DNA of 64,000 bases from Aphelocoma coerulescens (taxonomy: Eukaryota; Chordata; Aves; Passeriformes; Corvidae), in contig NW_027184063.1 of assembly GCF_041296385.1 (NCBI RefSeq), positions 1,364,001-1,428,000 of the forward strand, read 5' to 3'. A program made the position numbers and the translations under genes. Positions 31,425 to 43,620 of this stretch are shown one piece after another (the first letter of the stretch is position 1; each line of letters begins with the position of its first letter). Below the pieces are notes generated by a model. It was not told the DNA's origin. It searched no databases and was given only the letters and a program-made list of their open reading frames with translations.

Positions 31425-32610
31425 TGTAGCGGGTTCGGTTTGCCCCCGGGCACAAACACCAATTTAGTGTAGTGGCTTGGTCCAAAATACTCATTACTGT
31501 TTATCTTCTGTGAGATAAGAGTTAGGAGAAATGCAAAGCAGGCACCAAACTTGAGAGAATATAAAGAAGTTAATTAACTGACCTAAAAGAGGGAAAAAAA
31601 AACTTATACCATACGTTCAGAACTCTCCTCCCCTCCCCACCTTCCTCCCTTCTCCCACTGACAAATGTAAGAAGACAACCCTTAAGATGTTCAGTCTGTT
31701 TACCACTCCCATAATAACCTTGTTCAGTCCATTTGAAAGAGAAGTCTCTTCTTGCTCGTGCTAAGAAAACATTATCACAACGAGACAGCCGCCCACTTCC
31801 AAATATTGTTCAGTCCATTTAGGAAGAGGTCTCTCTGCTCGCATGTGAGTCCCTTCCCCCAACCTGCAGAGCTTTTCCCACAACTGCTTTCGAGGTTTCA
31901 ATCTTGAAGTTTTTGGGGTACTCTTTTAAAGTTGAGCCATCCAGAAACAAAAGTTCTCTTCACCCATCTCTGGGAGCATTTCATCTCTAAGAACAGAGGC
32001 CCTTCTCCTTCCCTGGGAGCAAAGGGTCTTCCTCATCTTCATCTTTAGGGCTATCTCTGGGAGCATCTCTAGGAATTGAGGTCTTCTCCTTTTCCATTTG
32101 GAGCAAAAGTCCTCACCTGGTTCATGTCTCCCTGTCCAAACTTCTCTTGAAATTACAGCTGCTTCAGCATCTGCCTATCTCAGCGCAGCTGCTTTTCCTC
32201 AGGAGTTGAACACTCCACCCCCCATATCTTCATGAAATTACAACAGGACACTCAGATATATCATAGCTTCACAACAGACTTTCAGCTTTAAGCATCTCCT
32301 CTTTCTCTTCCGCCAGGTTTTCAGCTCTTCACAGCACTAAAAGGGTTAATCTCACCTCGGCCTTGCAGCTGGAATGTGGCTTCTCGCTATTGGTCACCTG
32401 ACCTCTGCCAGACAGCGGTGCCGCTTTTGCTGAAATCTTGGCCGCAGTGGAGGGGTGGGGGAGGGGAGAGCCGAGCTGCTCTGGCTGCCCACAGCCCTGC
32501 TGGGGGGGGGGTCATCCTGGAGCCGTGGCCTGGCCCAGCCTGGCCTGAGAAGGCCTGGGCATGGCCCACTTGCCCCCCACTCAGGCCCTGCAACCACCTG
32601 TCCCAGCACC
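31425..32610 (-). mobile_element. Probable long solo LTR, minus orientation, copy 1
   Basis: The left edge, TGTAGCGGGTTCGG, would be the ...CCGCTACA end of a minus-strand LTR. About 1.2 kb of non-coding sequence follows. It separates the ERV-L-like leader from pol and replaces gag and protease. The right edge is approximate (between 32605 and 32640), and no target duplication was confirmed. Copy 2 is at 60576. Confidence 0.5.
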
Positions 32611-32639
32611 GGAAACGAGAGAGAGCTTGAGGAGGAGTT

Positions 32640-35600
32640 TGTCTATTCTTAAGTGTGTATCACAGAGGCAGTCACAATTTTAAGTGGCTTAAAGAATTGT
32701 CCATATTCAAACTGGCCATCTGATAGGTCCTGTGCAGTCATAGAGGAAGATGTAAGAAGAACTTCACTTCCGAGACCCAGCTTGCTAACCTATGACACTG
32801 GGCTAACCAAGAATCCTTCTGCAGTTGGGCTCCTGAAAGTAGAAGAGCATTGAGTGCCAATGGCCACCTCAACAGTGCATCACCGGCAGTACCGAACAAA
32901 TAGAGATGCCGTAATTCCCAGCCACACGACGATCCTGAACTGGAGAGCCAAGGGGTGGTCAGCACGACCCACTCACCCTTCAACAGCCCCATTTGTTCTG
33001 TGTGCAAGTCTGACGGGGAATGGTTATTGACTGTGGACTATCGTGCCTTGAATGAAGTGACTCCACCATTGAGCGCTGCCGTACCGGACATGTTGGAGCT
33101 CCAGTATGAGCTGGAGTCCAAAGCAGCGAAGGGGTACACCAATTTTGACACTGCTAATGCATTTGTCTCCATTCCTCCGGCAGTAGAGTGCAGGCCTCAG
33201 TTTGCCTTCACTTGGAGGGGTGTGCAGTACACCTGGAACCGACTGCCCCAGGGGTGGAAGCACAATCCCACCATCTGCCATGGACTGATCCAGACTGCAC
33301 TGAAAAAGATTGAGGCTCCAGAACATCTGCAGTACATCGACGACATCATTGTGCATGGGAACATGGCAACGGAGGTATTTGGGAAAGGAGAGAAAATCAT
33401 CCAGATTCTCCTGGAAGTCGGCTTTGCCCATCAAGAAGAGCAAAGTCAAGGGACCTGCTTAAGAGATCCAGTTCCTGGGCCTGAAATGGCAAGATGGATG
33501 GCATCAGATTCCCACTGAGGTCATCAATAAGATCACAGTGATGTCTCCACCAACCAACAAGAAGGAAACACGAGCTTTCCTAGGTGTCATAGGCTTTTGG
33601 AGGATGCACCTTCCCGAGTACAGCCAGATCGTGAGCCCTCTCTACCTGGTCACCCATAAGAAGAATGATTTCTACTGGGGCCCTGAACAGTAGCAAGCCT
33701 TTGCCCAGATCAAGCAGGAAATCACTTATGCAGTAGCCTTGGGCCCGGTAAGGACAGGACCAGAGGTGAAGAACGTGCTCTACTCTGCAGCCGGGAACAA
33801 TGGTCTGTCCTGGAGCCTGTGGCAGAAGGTGCTTGGTGAGACTTGGGGTCAACCACTGGGATTCTGGAGCCAAAGCTACAGAGGCTCAGAAGCCCACTGC
33901 ACTCCAACAGAGAGGGAAATCCTGGCAGCCTATGAAGGAATCCAAGCCGCTGAGGAGGTCATTGGCACCGAAGCACAACTCCTCCTGGCACCCCGACTAC
34001 CAGTGCTGGGCCAGATGTTCAAAGCAAAGGTTCCCTCTACCCACCACACCACTGATGCTACATGGAACATGTGGATTGCTCTCATCACACAGCGCGCCTG
34101 TATTGGAAACCCAAATTGCCCTGGGACCATAAAAATAATCACAAATTGGCCCAAATGTGAAAGCTTTGGTCTCAGTGACGAAGAAGAACAGGAACAAATG
34201 ACATGCGTGAGGACGCTCCACCATACAACCAACTGCCAGCAGAACAAACACGCTACGCTCTTTCCACTGATGCTTCTTGTCGCATTGTAGGGATGAAACA
34301 AAAGTGGAAAGCAGCCATATGGAGTCCCACACAACAGCTTGCAGAGGCCACTGAGGGAGAAGGTGGATCGAGCCAACTTGCCGAACTCAAAGCCATCCAG
34401 TTGGCTCTGGACATTGCTGAAAGAGAGAAGTGGCCAGAGCTCTACCTCTACACTGATTCATGGATGGTAGCCAATGCTCTGTGGTGGTGGCTGGAAAGGT
34501 GGAAAAAGGCACACTGGCAGCTCAAGGGAAAATCAATCTGCGCTGCTGATGAGTGGAAAGGCATTGCCACTTGGGTAGAGAAGCTACCTGTGAGAATCCG
34601 CCATGTAGATGCCCATGTCCCCAAGAGTGGGGCTGATGAGGAACACTGAAACAATGAACAGGTAGATCAGGCTGTGAAAATAGAGGTGTCCAAGATAGAT
34701 TTGGGTTGTCAGCACAAGGGAGAGTTGTTCCTAGCTTGATGTGCCCATGATGCCTCAGGCCATCAAGGCAGAGATGCCACCTGTAAGTGGGCACAAGGCT
34801 GAGGGGTGGATCTAACCATGGACAGTATCTCCCAGGTTATCCATGGCTGTGAGACATGCGCTGCAATCAAGCAGGCCAAGCAGGTGAAGCCTCTGTGGTA
34901 TGGTGGGCGATGGTCTAAATACAAGTATGGAGAGGCCTGGCAGATTGATTACATCACACTGCCTCAAACCTGCCAAGGCAAGCGCTATGTGCTCACAATG
35001 GTGGAAGCCACCACTGGAGGTTGGGGTCCCTCCCCCCTGCCATGGAGCCCTGGGAGAGGGGCCCTGGGGGGGAGACATGGGGTTTCCCTGCCCCTGGTCA
35101 GCCTCATTCCCCATTGGTTGGTTTGTGCTTCCCTGTGTGGCCAAGAACCCTTGGGTCCCATGACTGGAGGACTTCCTCAGCAGAGCCCCGGCCATACGGC
35201 TGGGGAAATAAACATCTCTGAAACATCTACCATGAATCTCTCCATATATATTTTTTTCCACGGGACTCCTGGTACATATATGCGTGTTACAGTAATCCCC
35301 GCTGTAACAACTGGATGGTTGGAAACCTACCCTGCGCCTCACGCTACTGCCCGGAACACCATCCTGGGCCTGGAAAAGCAAGTCCTTTGGAGGCATGGTA
35401 CCCCTGAGAGAATTGAGTCTGACAATGGGACTCATTTCAAGAACAGCCTTATCAACACCTGGGCTAGAGAACATGGCATTGAGTGGGTGTACCACATCCC
35501 TTACCATGCACCAGCAGCTGGGGAAATGGAACAGTGCAATGGCCTGCTCAAAACCACCTTGAGGGCACTGGGTGGGGGAACTTTCAAAAACTGGGAGGTG

Positions 35601-35886
35601 CATTTAGCTAAGGCCTCATGGTTGGTGAACACCTGAGGCTCCACCAACCGAGCAGGGCCTGCCCAATCCAAACCCCTGCATATAGTAGGGACATGGTCCC
35701 AGCAGTGCATGTCAGGGGACTCTTGGGAAAAACTGTTTGGATTACTTCTGCATTGAGTACAGACAAACCCATCTGTGGGGTTGTCTTTGCTCAGGGGCCA
35801 GGTTGTACATGGAGGGTAATGCAGAAGAATGGAGAAACACGTTGCATACCGCAGGGAGATTTGATGGTGGGTGAGAACCGCTTGTA
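32640..35886 (+). pseudogene. pol: ERV-L-like pol (reverse transcriptase, RNase H, integrase), broken
   Basis: Reverse transcriptase is at 32955-33518, with LPQGW and the catalytic YIDDII motif. Connection sequence follows at 33519-34200. RNase H (34203-34649) shows STDASC, ELKAIQLAL, YTDSW and VDAHVPKS. Integrase (34806-35636) shows the CETC zinc-site cysteines, WQIDY and ESDNG catalytic aspartates and a downstream Glu. A chromodomain-free tail runs to 35886. Breaks: frame changes near 33450 and 34250, TAG at 33692-33694, TGA at 34647-34649, and a solo LTR in integrase. No env lies between integrase and the 3' LTR, as in ERV-L elements. The enzymes would copy and integrate proviral DNA. This copy cannot. 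Confidence 0.8.
35019..35309 (+). mobile_element. Solo LTR (cold-shock element family) inside integrase
   Basis: This 291-bp LTR of the same family as 6862-7153 and 8822-9097 is on the plus strand. It ends CTGTAACA and is flanked by a perfect 6-bp target duplication, ACTGGA (35013-35018 and 35310-35315). Insert plus duplication is 297 bp, a multiple of three, and has no stop in frame, so the integrase frame stays open across it. An AATAAA is inside. Confidence 0.85.
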
Positions 35887-36014
35887 ATGTCTGAATGCCT
35901 GTACATGTTTGTTGAGTGTCACTGCCACTGTTTGTATATAGCTGTATAAATATGGATAAATGTGTGTGTTTTGAGTTGAAATGTATTAATTTGGGCATTG
36001 AGCAGACGGTATGG

Positions 36015-36028
36015 AATAAGGGGTGGAA
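36015..36028 (+). other. Polypurine tract of the ERV-L-like provirus
   Basis: The purine-rich run AATAAGGGGTGGAA directly precedes the 3' LTR TGTCCTGGGA. It would prime plus-strand DNA synthesis. Confidence 0.7.
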
Positions 36029-37092
36029 TGTCCTGGGATGATGTTGTGAAGCCGCTTTATTCCTTAACCGTCTGCTCAATGCCCAAGGAGGCTGCATCTT
36101 TAAGGTGGACCCCGGGGGCACGGCCAGAACCATGGGACCGAGTGGGGGTCGGTTGAATGGTGGGGGCCCAATGGCTCAGGGGCTTGAGAGTCTCGGCGGG
36201 GCCTGGGAGGGAGTGCGCCAGGAGTGCTGTGTGGCTCTTTAGGGTTTTGTTCTGGCTAGCTGGAAAAAGGTTCAGTTGGAGTTTTTTTGTTCTTTTTCCC
36301 TTCCCTCAACCTTGCCTCACTGCCTCCCTTCCCTTCCCTCTGGTCTGGGGAGCCTGCGGGGTGGCCTCAGCAGGCTCGCAGGATGGCCCCAGCTGGTCCG
36401 AGCCTGTGTGTCGGTTCCCTCTCTGGGCATTTCCTGTATTTTGAGGTTTGTTTTTTCCTGTTCTACCCTGTTTTCTTTTGTGTTAATAAACTGGGTTTTT
36501 TCCCACTGTCACTTGCTGTGAACAATTGGTCTCATTGGTGGAGGAAAAGGGGAGGGCCTTTTTGCCTTTGGAGGAGACGCTCATTCTGGAGCACTTCTGA
36601 TGCCTTAAGAGGCCTCCTAGAAACAGAGACTAGACAGGAGTAAGGGAATAAAAGTAGGTATTTATTTGAAAGGCCTTCAAAGGTACCCCCTGGGGAGCCA
36701 GAGGCTATTGCCAAGATGGACCCCAAGATGGATGACAGCTCACGAGTTCTTCACACAGCTCACGAGTTCTTCACACTTTTATAGGTTTGGTTCATTTACA
36801 TAGCAGGCTTAATTCTCCAATTAAAGCTTCAGTTTAATGACGGCATTTTCCCTGTGCTCCCTCCCATAGAGGCTCTTTGGGTGATACTTTTTGGGCCTAG
36901 GATGGTCTGGGTGTCCTTGAAGAGCAGGCCCAGAGAGGCTTTGTTATGTCTACCTAGCACGAGAGAGCAGAAATGAACAGGCTACAAGAAACTTCCGAGT
37001 TACACACTAAGCAGTACAGAATTTGAAAAATAGAGAAGGTAAAACCTAAGGCATCACTTCCTCCTAAAATTTTGTCTCAAAAAACCGAGAGA
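36029..37092 (+). mobile_element. 3' LTR of the ERV-L-like provirus, split by another LTR
   Basis: It begins TGTCCTGGGATG and has AATAAA near 36485-36490. It is interrupted at 36598-37056 and resumes TTCCTCCTAAAATTTTGTCTC to CCGAGAGA. It is clearly diverged from the LTRs in MHC exon 2, and its right flank is not MHC sequence. The LTR at 30825 and this one may therefore come from different insertions or from rearrangement. Confidence 0.75.
36598..37056 (-). mobile_element. Solo LTR nested in the 3' LTR
   Basis: Perfect 10-bp inverted ends, TGATGCCTTA...TAAGGCATCA, and a 4-bp duplication CTTC (36594-36597 and 37057-37060) define it. Minus-strand promoter signals are visible: CCTATAAAAG near 36777-36786 and AAATAAATA near 36655. 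Length is 459 bp. Confidence 0.85.
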
Positions 37093-37558
37093 CTGGTCAA
37101 GGAGGAACCTGTGCCTTTCTAGGACAGGAATGTTCACTTCTACCAGTGATGGGTTTGAAGTCCAACAATCAGGAATCACCTCGATAGAAAGAGCAGTAGA
37201 AGAGCGACAGGAAGAAGAAAATTCTTCTTGGTGTCATTGGCTTCATGGCTGCCAAATTGGAGGCTGCTGTGCAATGCATTTGTGGCAGTCACTGTAATCA
37301 CTGCAGTGTGAGCACTTGGTGTGTTATGATTCCATGTGAGAGCTCTTGTGACACTTTGTGCTGGGAAATGGAGCACTGAGACTTGTCTAAAAAGAGACAC
37401 AGTCTCAAGAAAAAAGGTGGATTTGATAAATAACAGAGAATAGCGACTAATTAGGCGTGTTTTAAAAAGAATGTGAATTATAGCTCTGGGTAAAGAACTT
37501 GAAGAGAACTCAATTGAAGAACAAGAGGCGATGCTGTACTAGTTGGAAAACAAACTAG

Positions 37559-38039
37559 TGGGAGACACCAAGTCAGAATAACAATTTAATAGGAAAACAA
37601 AAATAAAGGCAGAAAACACTGGTTCAGACTGACAGAGTCAAGATACAACCTGAGTCCCTGTTAATCAGGGTGGTGGTAGCAGTCTGGTAGAATGGTGGCT
37701 GCAGTCCTCTGAAGTGGTGATGCTGTAGAAAAAAGGGTCTGCTCTTCCTCAGGTCCAGTGGTGGCTGAGTAGCTCCTGTCCTCTGGAAATCCAGTGGAAG
37801 GGTAGTTTCTGGTGTTCAGAATCTCAGATTATATCCAGGATGGAATGCTTGGTTCCTCCCTCTGGGTGGAGCATCTCACAATGGGGTAATGAGTCATGAG
37901 GCCAAGTGTTGATTAGGCTCATTAACAGAAGATAGTCTGGAGGGAGTTATCTCTGAGTCATGGGGCAGGAATGGGCCATTAACAGCAAGATAGTCTGGGG
38001 GGAGGAGGCAAGGAAACACTGCCCCACCTGATTTCAACA
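37559..38039 (-). mobile_element. Probable LTR, minus orientation
   Basis: The minus-strand reading would run TGTTGAAATC...GTGTCTCCCA, about 480 bp. An ATTAAA-type signal lies near the low-coordinate end. No target duplication was found, so the edges are tentative. No coding gene was seen between 37093 and 38056. Confidence 0.35.
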
Positions 38040-38055
38040 GCTCATGAGGATGGTA

Positions 38056-38600
38056 ATTGTGAGGAATGAGACAACTCTTTGTAGAAATTAAAACAATTTA
38101 TTAAAACAGAAAAATTGAAAAATTGCAAAAATTAACAAAATATAAAAATTTGGGATCCTAGTGGCTCAGGAGGTATGCCCCAGGAGCGCAGGGATTCAGG
38201 AGCTTCAGGCTTAGGCAGCTCTGAACCTCAAGTAGAGAAAAAAAACTTGCAGTGCTAGGCTGGTCAAAAAGAAATATATATATTTCTAAAGGCCCCTGAA
38301 AAGGAGTAGGTTTCTCCAGCACTGAACTTAGCAAGCTGGAGGGGAAAGGGAAATGAGAGAGGACGTGTCTTTCTCTTGCACCTTTATAGCTTTTGCTCCA
38401 CCCACAGTCTGCCCACAGTTTAAGGTGATTGGTGTTTTCCCTTTGACAGATTACCTCTGTCAACCAATGGCTCCTCCTTGTCAGAGGGGTGGTATTAGTT
38501 GAGATAAGAGTCATGGAGCTTACCGGGGTATGGCTATGGGGGCTGGGCTGTTTGTTGCAACCGGGGTTTTTAAAATCTGCCTTGAAACCAAGGTACAAGT
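38056..38600 (-). mobile_element. Probable second LTR, minus orientation
   Basis: It starts TGAGGAATGAGACAAC in the plus reading. On the minus strand there is a TATA-like GCTATAAAGG near 38382 and an AATAAA near 38098. That spacing fits an LTR promoter and poly(A) signal. The right edge is not resolved. Confidence 0.35.
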
Positions 38601-39960
38601 AAAACATAAAAAAATACATCCAACACATCTTAAATCACTTGTAAAAGTATACAGTAAACACAGGAAGACCATAAAAACTTGATCTGTGTACCTGGGCTGA
38701 TGGGTTAATTTTAACATTCAATTTAAAAATATTAAGCTCAAATTAATTAAGGCACTTAATACGCAAAGACCAAGCACAAATAGGGATTTCATGTATGACA
38801 GTAATAGAACACACTGCAACCCAGGACAGATGCCTTTATGGCTAATACTTAAATCGAAGGTTCTATTATCGAAAAAATTGGTATGCAGGTTGTAATTCAT
38901 CTGTAGGTCCAAGCACTGATTAAAGCAGCAAGGCCTGAACAACAGGCCCTGAGTCAAAGTTGACCTCTAGATGAACCTTCCAACCAAAAGTTATCTTTGT
39001 ATCTGCTCATTCATGAAGCATTATGAGCAATATGATCTCTCTATGTGTTCATTGGTGAAAGGTGGATTTACCTTTCTGTGTTTGAAAACCAGACAAGACC
39101 CCATCTGGCCTTGTTTGGGGGTGAAGGATCAAAGTCAACTCCCTTGTTCCTCCTTGAGCCCTGGCCAGGCTTTGGGAGAAGCCAAAGAGAAGACTGAAAC
39201 CAAATGTTCCCACACTGGAAGTGATGTCAGCTTGTTTGTTTGACAGTGTAAAAGCTGGGCCCCTCTCACAGCGAGGGTGGAGCCTCGTTGCCTGCAAAGG
39301 TGGAGGCACTGCAGGAATTCCCAGTGTGCAGGAGTGGCTCTGCAGTCCTTGGCTGGGACAGCTTCCCCCAGCTGATGGGTGGGTCTGGCTGATGGTAAAG
39401 TCTGAGGGTTACAGGGGATGGAGCTTGGTTAATCACTGCAGGCAATCTTTGGCAGTGATGATTGGGGGCATTGCTGAGCTTAACCTTTTGTAATTCTTTG
39501 CTAATGATTGTGTGCTTTGCTAAGCTTCCCTTTTTGTAATTCTTTACAGTTTTGCATTATATAAATTACACAATTCCATCAGTTGGTGTCTGTGTCTTTG
39601 GTGCTGACCCTGCCCACTGGCAAAACAGGACCCCATCCTGCCTAAGAGTTACCTGGGAAAACACAAACCCTCACTCCAAATGTCCCCCCTTCCTCCTTGT
39701 TCCCCCCACTTTATACACTGGCCATGATGTCCTGTGGTCTGGGATATCCCTGAGGTCACCTGGGGTCACCTGTCCTGGCTGTGACCCCTCCCAAGCTCCT
39801 CCACACCCCCAGCCCCTCCCCAGCATGGCCGGACGATGGGCAGGAAAGGCCTTGGCTCTGTGCAGGCTCAGCAAGAACAAAACCATCTCTCTGTGATCAA
39901 CGCTGTGCTCAGCACAGAGCCAAACACAGCCCCACAGAAAGGCCTGGCAAGGAAATTCCC
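38600..39960. other. Intergenic DNA without a recognised gene
   Basis: Ordinary AT- to GC-balanced sequence. A short direct repeat (TTTTGTAATTCTTT) occurs near 39487 and 39533, and a TATATAAATTA motif near 39558. No convincing coding region, CR1 tail or tRNA was seen. Confidence 0.4.
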
Positions 39961-40560
39961 TCTGCCACAGCCCACAGCAGCACCCTGTGGCCATCCACCA
40001 TCACCACGGCTCCATGGGCTCCTTTCCATGCCCCGGGCCCTGGCCACAGGACCTTGGGCTGGTGGCCACGGCAGCCAACTGTGTCCCAGGGCTCAGTGCC
40101 CGTGTCCATGGCAGCAGTGCCCGGCCACGGGCCCTGAGTGCAGGTGACCGTGCCAATCCCCATGGCAGCGGGGCCAAGCGTTGGTGTCCGTGGCACCAAA
40201 GTGAGGAACGGGTCCCTGTGGCTGCTGCCGTGGCACCTGAGGGCATCAGCGAGTGTCACTGCAATTGTAGCTGGCACCAGCCCCGGCACCGCTCTGTCCT
40301 GAGGGCTGCCATGGCAGCCGAGGGCAGCCACAGGTCTGCGGGCAAGTGGCCACGGACCCTGAGTGCAGAAATGGGTCCTGGGGGGGGGTTTCCAAGGGAA
40401 CTGGAACTGCTGAGGGTTGCCATGGCATCCAACCCCTGCAGTGGGGGTCAGTGTCCATGGCCACAGCATTGGTCAGTGTCCATGACCACAGTCCCTTGCA
40501 ATGGCCCAGTGCAGGTTGGGATGATCATCCACCCTCACAGCTGGCCCAGGGCATGCCTGG
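39960..40560. repeat. Degenerate GC-rich minisatellite
   Basis: CCATGGCAGC, CCACGG and CCCTGAGTGCAG-like motifs recur with irregular spacing. Long open frames on both strands are by-products. Confidence 0.45.
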
Positions 40561-41389
40561 AGTGGTCTTGGTGGCACCTTGGGCTTGGCACACTTTGAGG
40601 AGGGTGCCTGTTTTCAGTGGGGAAACTTAGGAATTTCAGATTCTTTAAAAAAAAAGAAGGAAACCCCTCCTTGGCTGAGTGCAGCCAGTTCTCCAAGCAA
40701 AGCAGGTCCCAGGTGAGCCCCGTGGTGCATTTGATGCTGAGCCCTGGAACCTCAGGGCCTGAGAGGAGATTGCACAAACCTCTCATAGTGTTGGTATCAA
40801 AAGGGAAGCACCAAGTACTTACAAAACAGAAGCACCCTGAAGCATTAATGAGCCCCACTGAGTGTTGGTACTGACAAAGGCTCTCCAAGGACTAATTAAA
40901 GCAGATAATTGGGGGCCTTGATTGCACAAACCTCTCCTAGAGTTGGTATCAATAGGGAAGCACCAAGTACTTACCAAACAGAAGCACCCTGATGTTGCAA
41001 AATGAATCGACGACTTAGGTGAGGAGAGATCTTGCAGGCAACCGATACGATTGATATATGCAAGCTCCATTTATTAGCAATACAAAGGCACTTATATAGA
41101 GTATTGAATACAAGCTTATCAGTTCTTTAATTAGTTGAAACTTATAAAAGCACATTCTGACCTCTACATAATTGGGTTAGATAAAAAGACTACATTTGGC
41201 AAGCTTCTTATTGTTTATGTTTTGTCTTGAGAGATCAAAGATCTTCCTCCCTTCTTAGGGATAGTCCATCTTATCAGCACAGCTGCACCTCTCAAAACTC
41301 CCTTCTGGTTCCCAGGTTGGTTTCTCACACAGGGATTTGTCTCATGTAGAATTTTTCTCACACAGGCCTTTTTACTTGTACAGTTGGAT

Positions 41390-41620
41390 TATTGATCCAA
41401 TCATTCTATCAATGAGCCATGTCCCTGCTCCTCTAACCATTCTCCAATAATTCCCCTTTTTTCTTTTTGTAAAGGCAATATTTGATTGGCTACAGATGTA
41501 GTAATTTTGTATATCATTTTTTGCAAGCACTGGCACAAACACAGTAAGCACACTATTGCTAATAGTATTACTAGTCCTACAGTAATCAAATGCTACACAA
41601 ATAAAACTAGTTATGATTTT
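41390..41620 (-). pseudogene. Env-like transmembrane and cytoplasmic tail of the pol-less ERV
   Basis: A minus-strand frame gives a strongly hydrophobic, Cys-rich span (VGLVILLAIVCLLCLCQCL) and then a basic tail running into the LTR. This is how retroviral env genes usually end. Nothing of the surface subunit is recognisable, and the minisatellite lies upstream. Confidence 0.5.
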
Positions 41621-41869
41621 AAACCTAATGACTTTAACCATCCCTCTAAGTTGAAACCGTCTTCTTTTTTTCTATAATTACGTAGTTAATTGATGTAACT
41701 CACTTATCTATTAGTGAAGTAGGAAAAAGTGGTTAGAAAGATTTAAACAGCACAAGCCTTGGAACCTTTCACAGCCGGGGCTGTGGGCTAATAGTAGAAA
41801 ATCAATGGCTACTTAACTTTATAATATTATATGTCTAACACTAATAACACACACACTTAACTTATTAAG

Positions 41870-42245
41870 CATTTGCAAGGTTATATTCAACTTATCCCTC
41901 AACTCCATATTAAACTGGGCCCAGACTGGGCCAACAGTTTATGCCAAATACCCAGCAGTACTTAACCTTAGCATCACTTAAACTTAACAGAACTTAACCT
42001 TAACATCACTTAAACTTTACAGAACTTCAACTTAGCAGAACTTAAAATTAACTTCACATAAACTTAACTTTGCTTAAACTTAACAACACTTAACACGAAT
42101 TAACCTTAACACTACTTAAACGTTACACAACTTAACCTTATCACTTAAATTCTGCAGAACTCAAGCTTAACAGAAATTAAAGTTAAAAGAACTTAACTTA
42201 ACTTAACAGAACTTAAATGTAACAGAACTTAAACATAACATCTTC
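41870..42245 (-). repeat. AT-rich short-unit minisatellite inside the ERV
   Basis: Roughly 10- to 20-bp units based on ACTTAACAGA / ACTTAACCTTAAC recur over 370 bp, between the gag remnants and the env-like tail. It sits where pol or env would normally be. Confidence 0.7.
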
Positions 42246-42720
42246 CAGCAAGCAAGTTTAAGCAAAATAGCATAAAGCTTGTTTGCTAAAACACTAGGTA
42301 AAAACATAAATGCATAACTAATTGCTAAATTGACTGCTTTCACTTGATCTAAATGGGCAGGCAGCTGATTGAAAATGCCTGCTAATACTCTTATTTCAAG
42401 GCAGATGAAAAACAATTTTTCACTTTACTTCTGAGTTTGGTGTTATACTCCAAAATTTATGTAATATACCCAAAAATTTATGCAATTATTTTTCTTAGTT
42501 TTGTCTTTGGAAAGAGTTCTCTGACACCCACCACAAGTCACTAGCAAACACCTAGGGCAGCTGTTACATTCACCCCAGAGTCTCACTATTTCTCCTGCTA
42601 TGGAGAGTGGTGGATCTGGCAAGTCCTCAGCTCCTTCACTCAGCCACGTCTCAGCCTCTCTCAAGGCTCCTCAGGACAGGTCTCACAGTCCCAGCTGTTA
42701 TGGTAGTGGCATCACTGTTC

Positions 42721-43274
42721 TCAGGAGCTGATGCTGACTGCGCCGTCTCGTTTCGGGGTCCTGTAGCATGGCACCACTTTGCTGGGCACCTCTCTGGTCA
42801 GTGATGTATCGATGACTTGTCCGTGTTGTTGCAGGATATTCTGCAGTGTTGCAGTGCACTTTCGTTCCCAGAGCAGGAACTGTGAAGGGGTTAATAACAA
42901 CTGTGTGATGCTGATGCAATCATTTGGACACAGGACATCTGCTGTAAAGATAAACTGCAGAATGCTTTGTGTAGATAAGTCAGCAAGCTTTTTAATTACT
43001 TTTTGTATCATTTGTTGGTACTTCTCTTTCTTTTGGGGCTGTTTTCGAGCCGCCCCGGCCGGCTTTGGCTCTGCAGCTGACGAAACCGTAGAAGCCGCGC
43101 TGCTGCCGGACGTCCCACGTCTGTTTCTTTCGCGGAGCTGCTACAGCCCGCGCTGCCGCTCTCTACAGTCTCTATGGCAACCACGGCAACTGTCTTTTTT
43201 GTTTTTACTTCTGCGAAAGTGCTGGTTACTGCTCTCCAGGTGACTTTGAGAGCTCTTGTTTCTGTAGCTTTCAT
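42721..43274 (-). pseudogene. gag: Gag remnant of the pol-less ERV
   Basis: Two minus-strand frames (43274-43008 and 43011-42721) follow the leader. The second has a capsid N-terminal look (LCPNDCISITQLLLTPSQFLLW), echoing the capsid in the 21-22 kb fragment (PNDC, LT, QF, W at matching positions). The first is Lys/Arg/Ser-rich. The pieces are out of phase or separated by stops, and no nucleocapsid zinc knuckles were seen. Confidence 0.5.
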
Positions 43275-43602
43275 TTTAAACGATCTTGGATCAGCTAGTT
43301 CCTTATAAAGGTATACTTAAGTCCCCGCTTTTCTAAAAAGCGTAAAAATAAATTAAGGGCCACCTTTGTTTCCATATCTGCGTCTTTACCGCAATCTCAG
43401 CCTCTTACTGCTTTCCCTGTCGACAGGAGTTGTGCAGCCTTTTCCCAGGTTTAGCCCTTGTCAGCCGTATCGGCGGACCCCTCTTGTTAAGGTCAGCCCA
43501 GGCACGGATCAGGCGCTTGCCTGCAGCCGCTGATCTTTTGCCTTTCGATCGCTGCTATCGAAGCCTCTCGGCCGCTCACCTCGACAAGAAAACGAAGTCC
43601 CA

Positions 43603-43620
43603 GTCTCTGCTCGGGCGCCA
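43603..43620 (-). other. Primer-binding site of the pol-less ERV
   Basis: On the minus strand TGGCGCCCGAGCAGAGAC lies two bases inside the 5' LTR. The first ten bases match the lysine-tRNA primer class. Confidence 0.7.

Noticed and set aside
31411..32860. AGTGCC on both sides of the long LTR as a target duplication
   Set aside because: The right-hand AGTGCC (near 32853) lies well inside pol sequence, beyond the LTR edge, so the match is probably chance.
30825..37092. Treating the LTR in MHC exon 2 and the LTR at 36029 as the two ends of one simple insertion
   Set aside because: The LTRs differ strongly and sequence after 37092 does not continue MHC exon 2. A simple provirus is not supported.
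37176..37400. A small secreted-like frame ending in a hydrophobic run (minus strand)
   Set aside because: The hydrophobic stretch is near the C-terminus, there is no family similarity, and it lies in LTR-rich sequence.
39550..39720. TATATAAATTA and nearby motifs as a further LTR or promoter
   Set aside because: No paired element, target duplication or polypurine tract was found, so the evidence is too thin.
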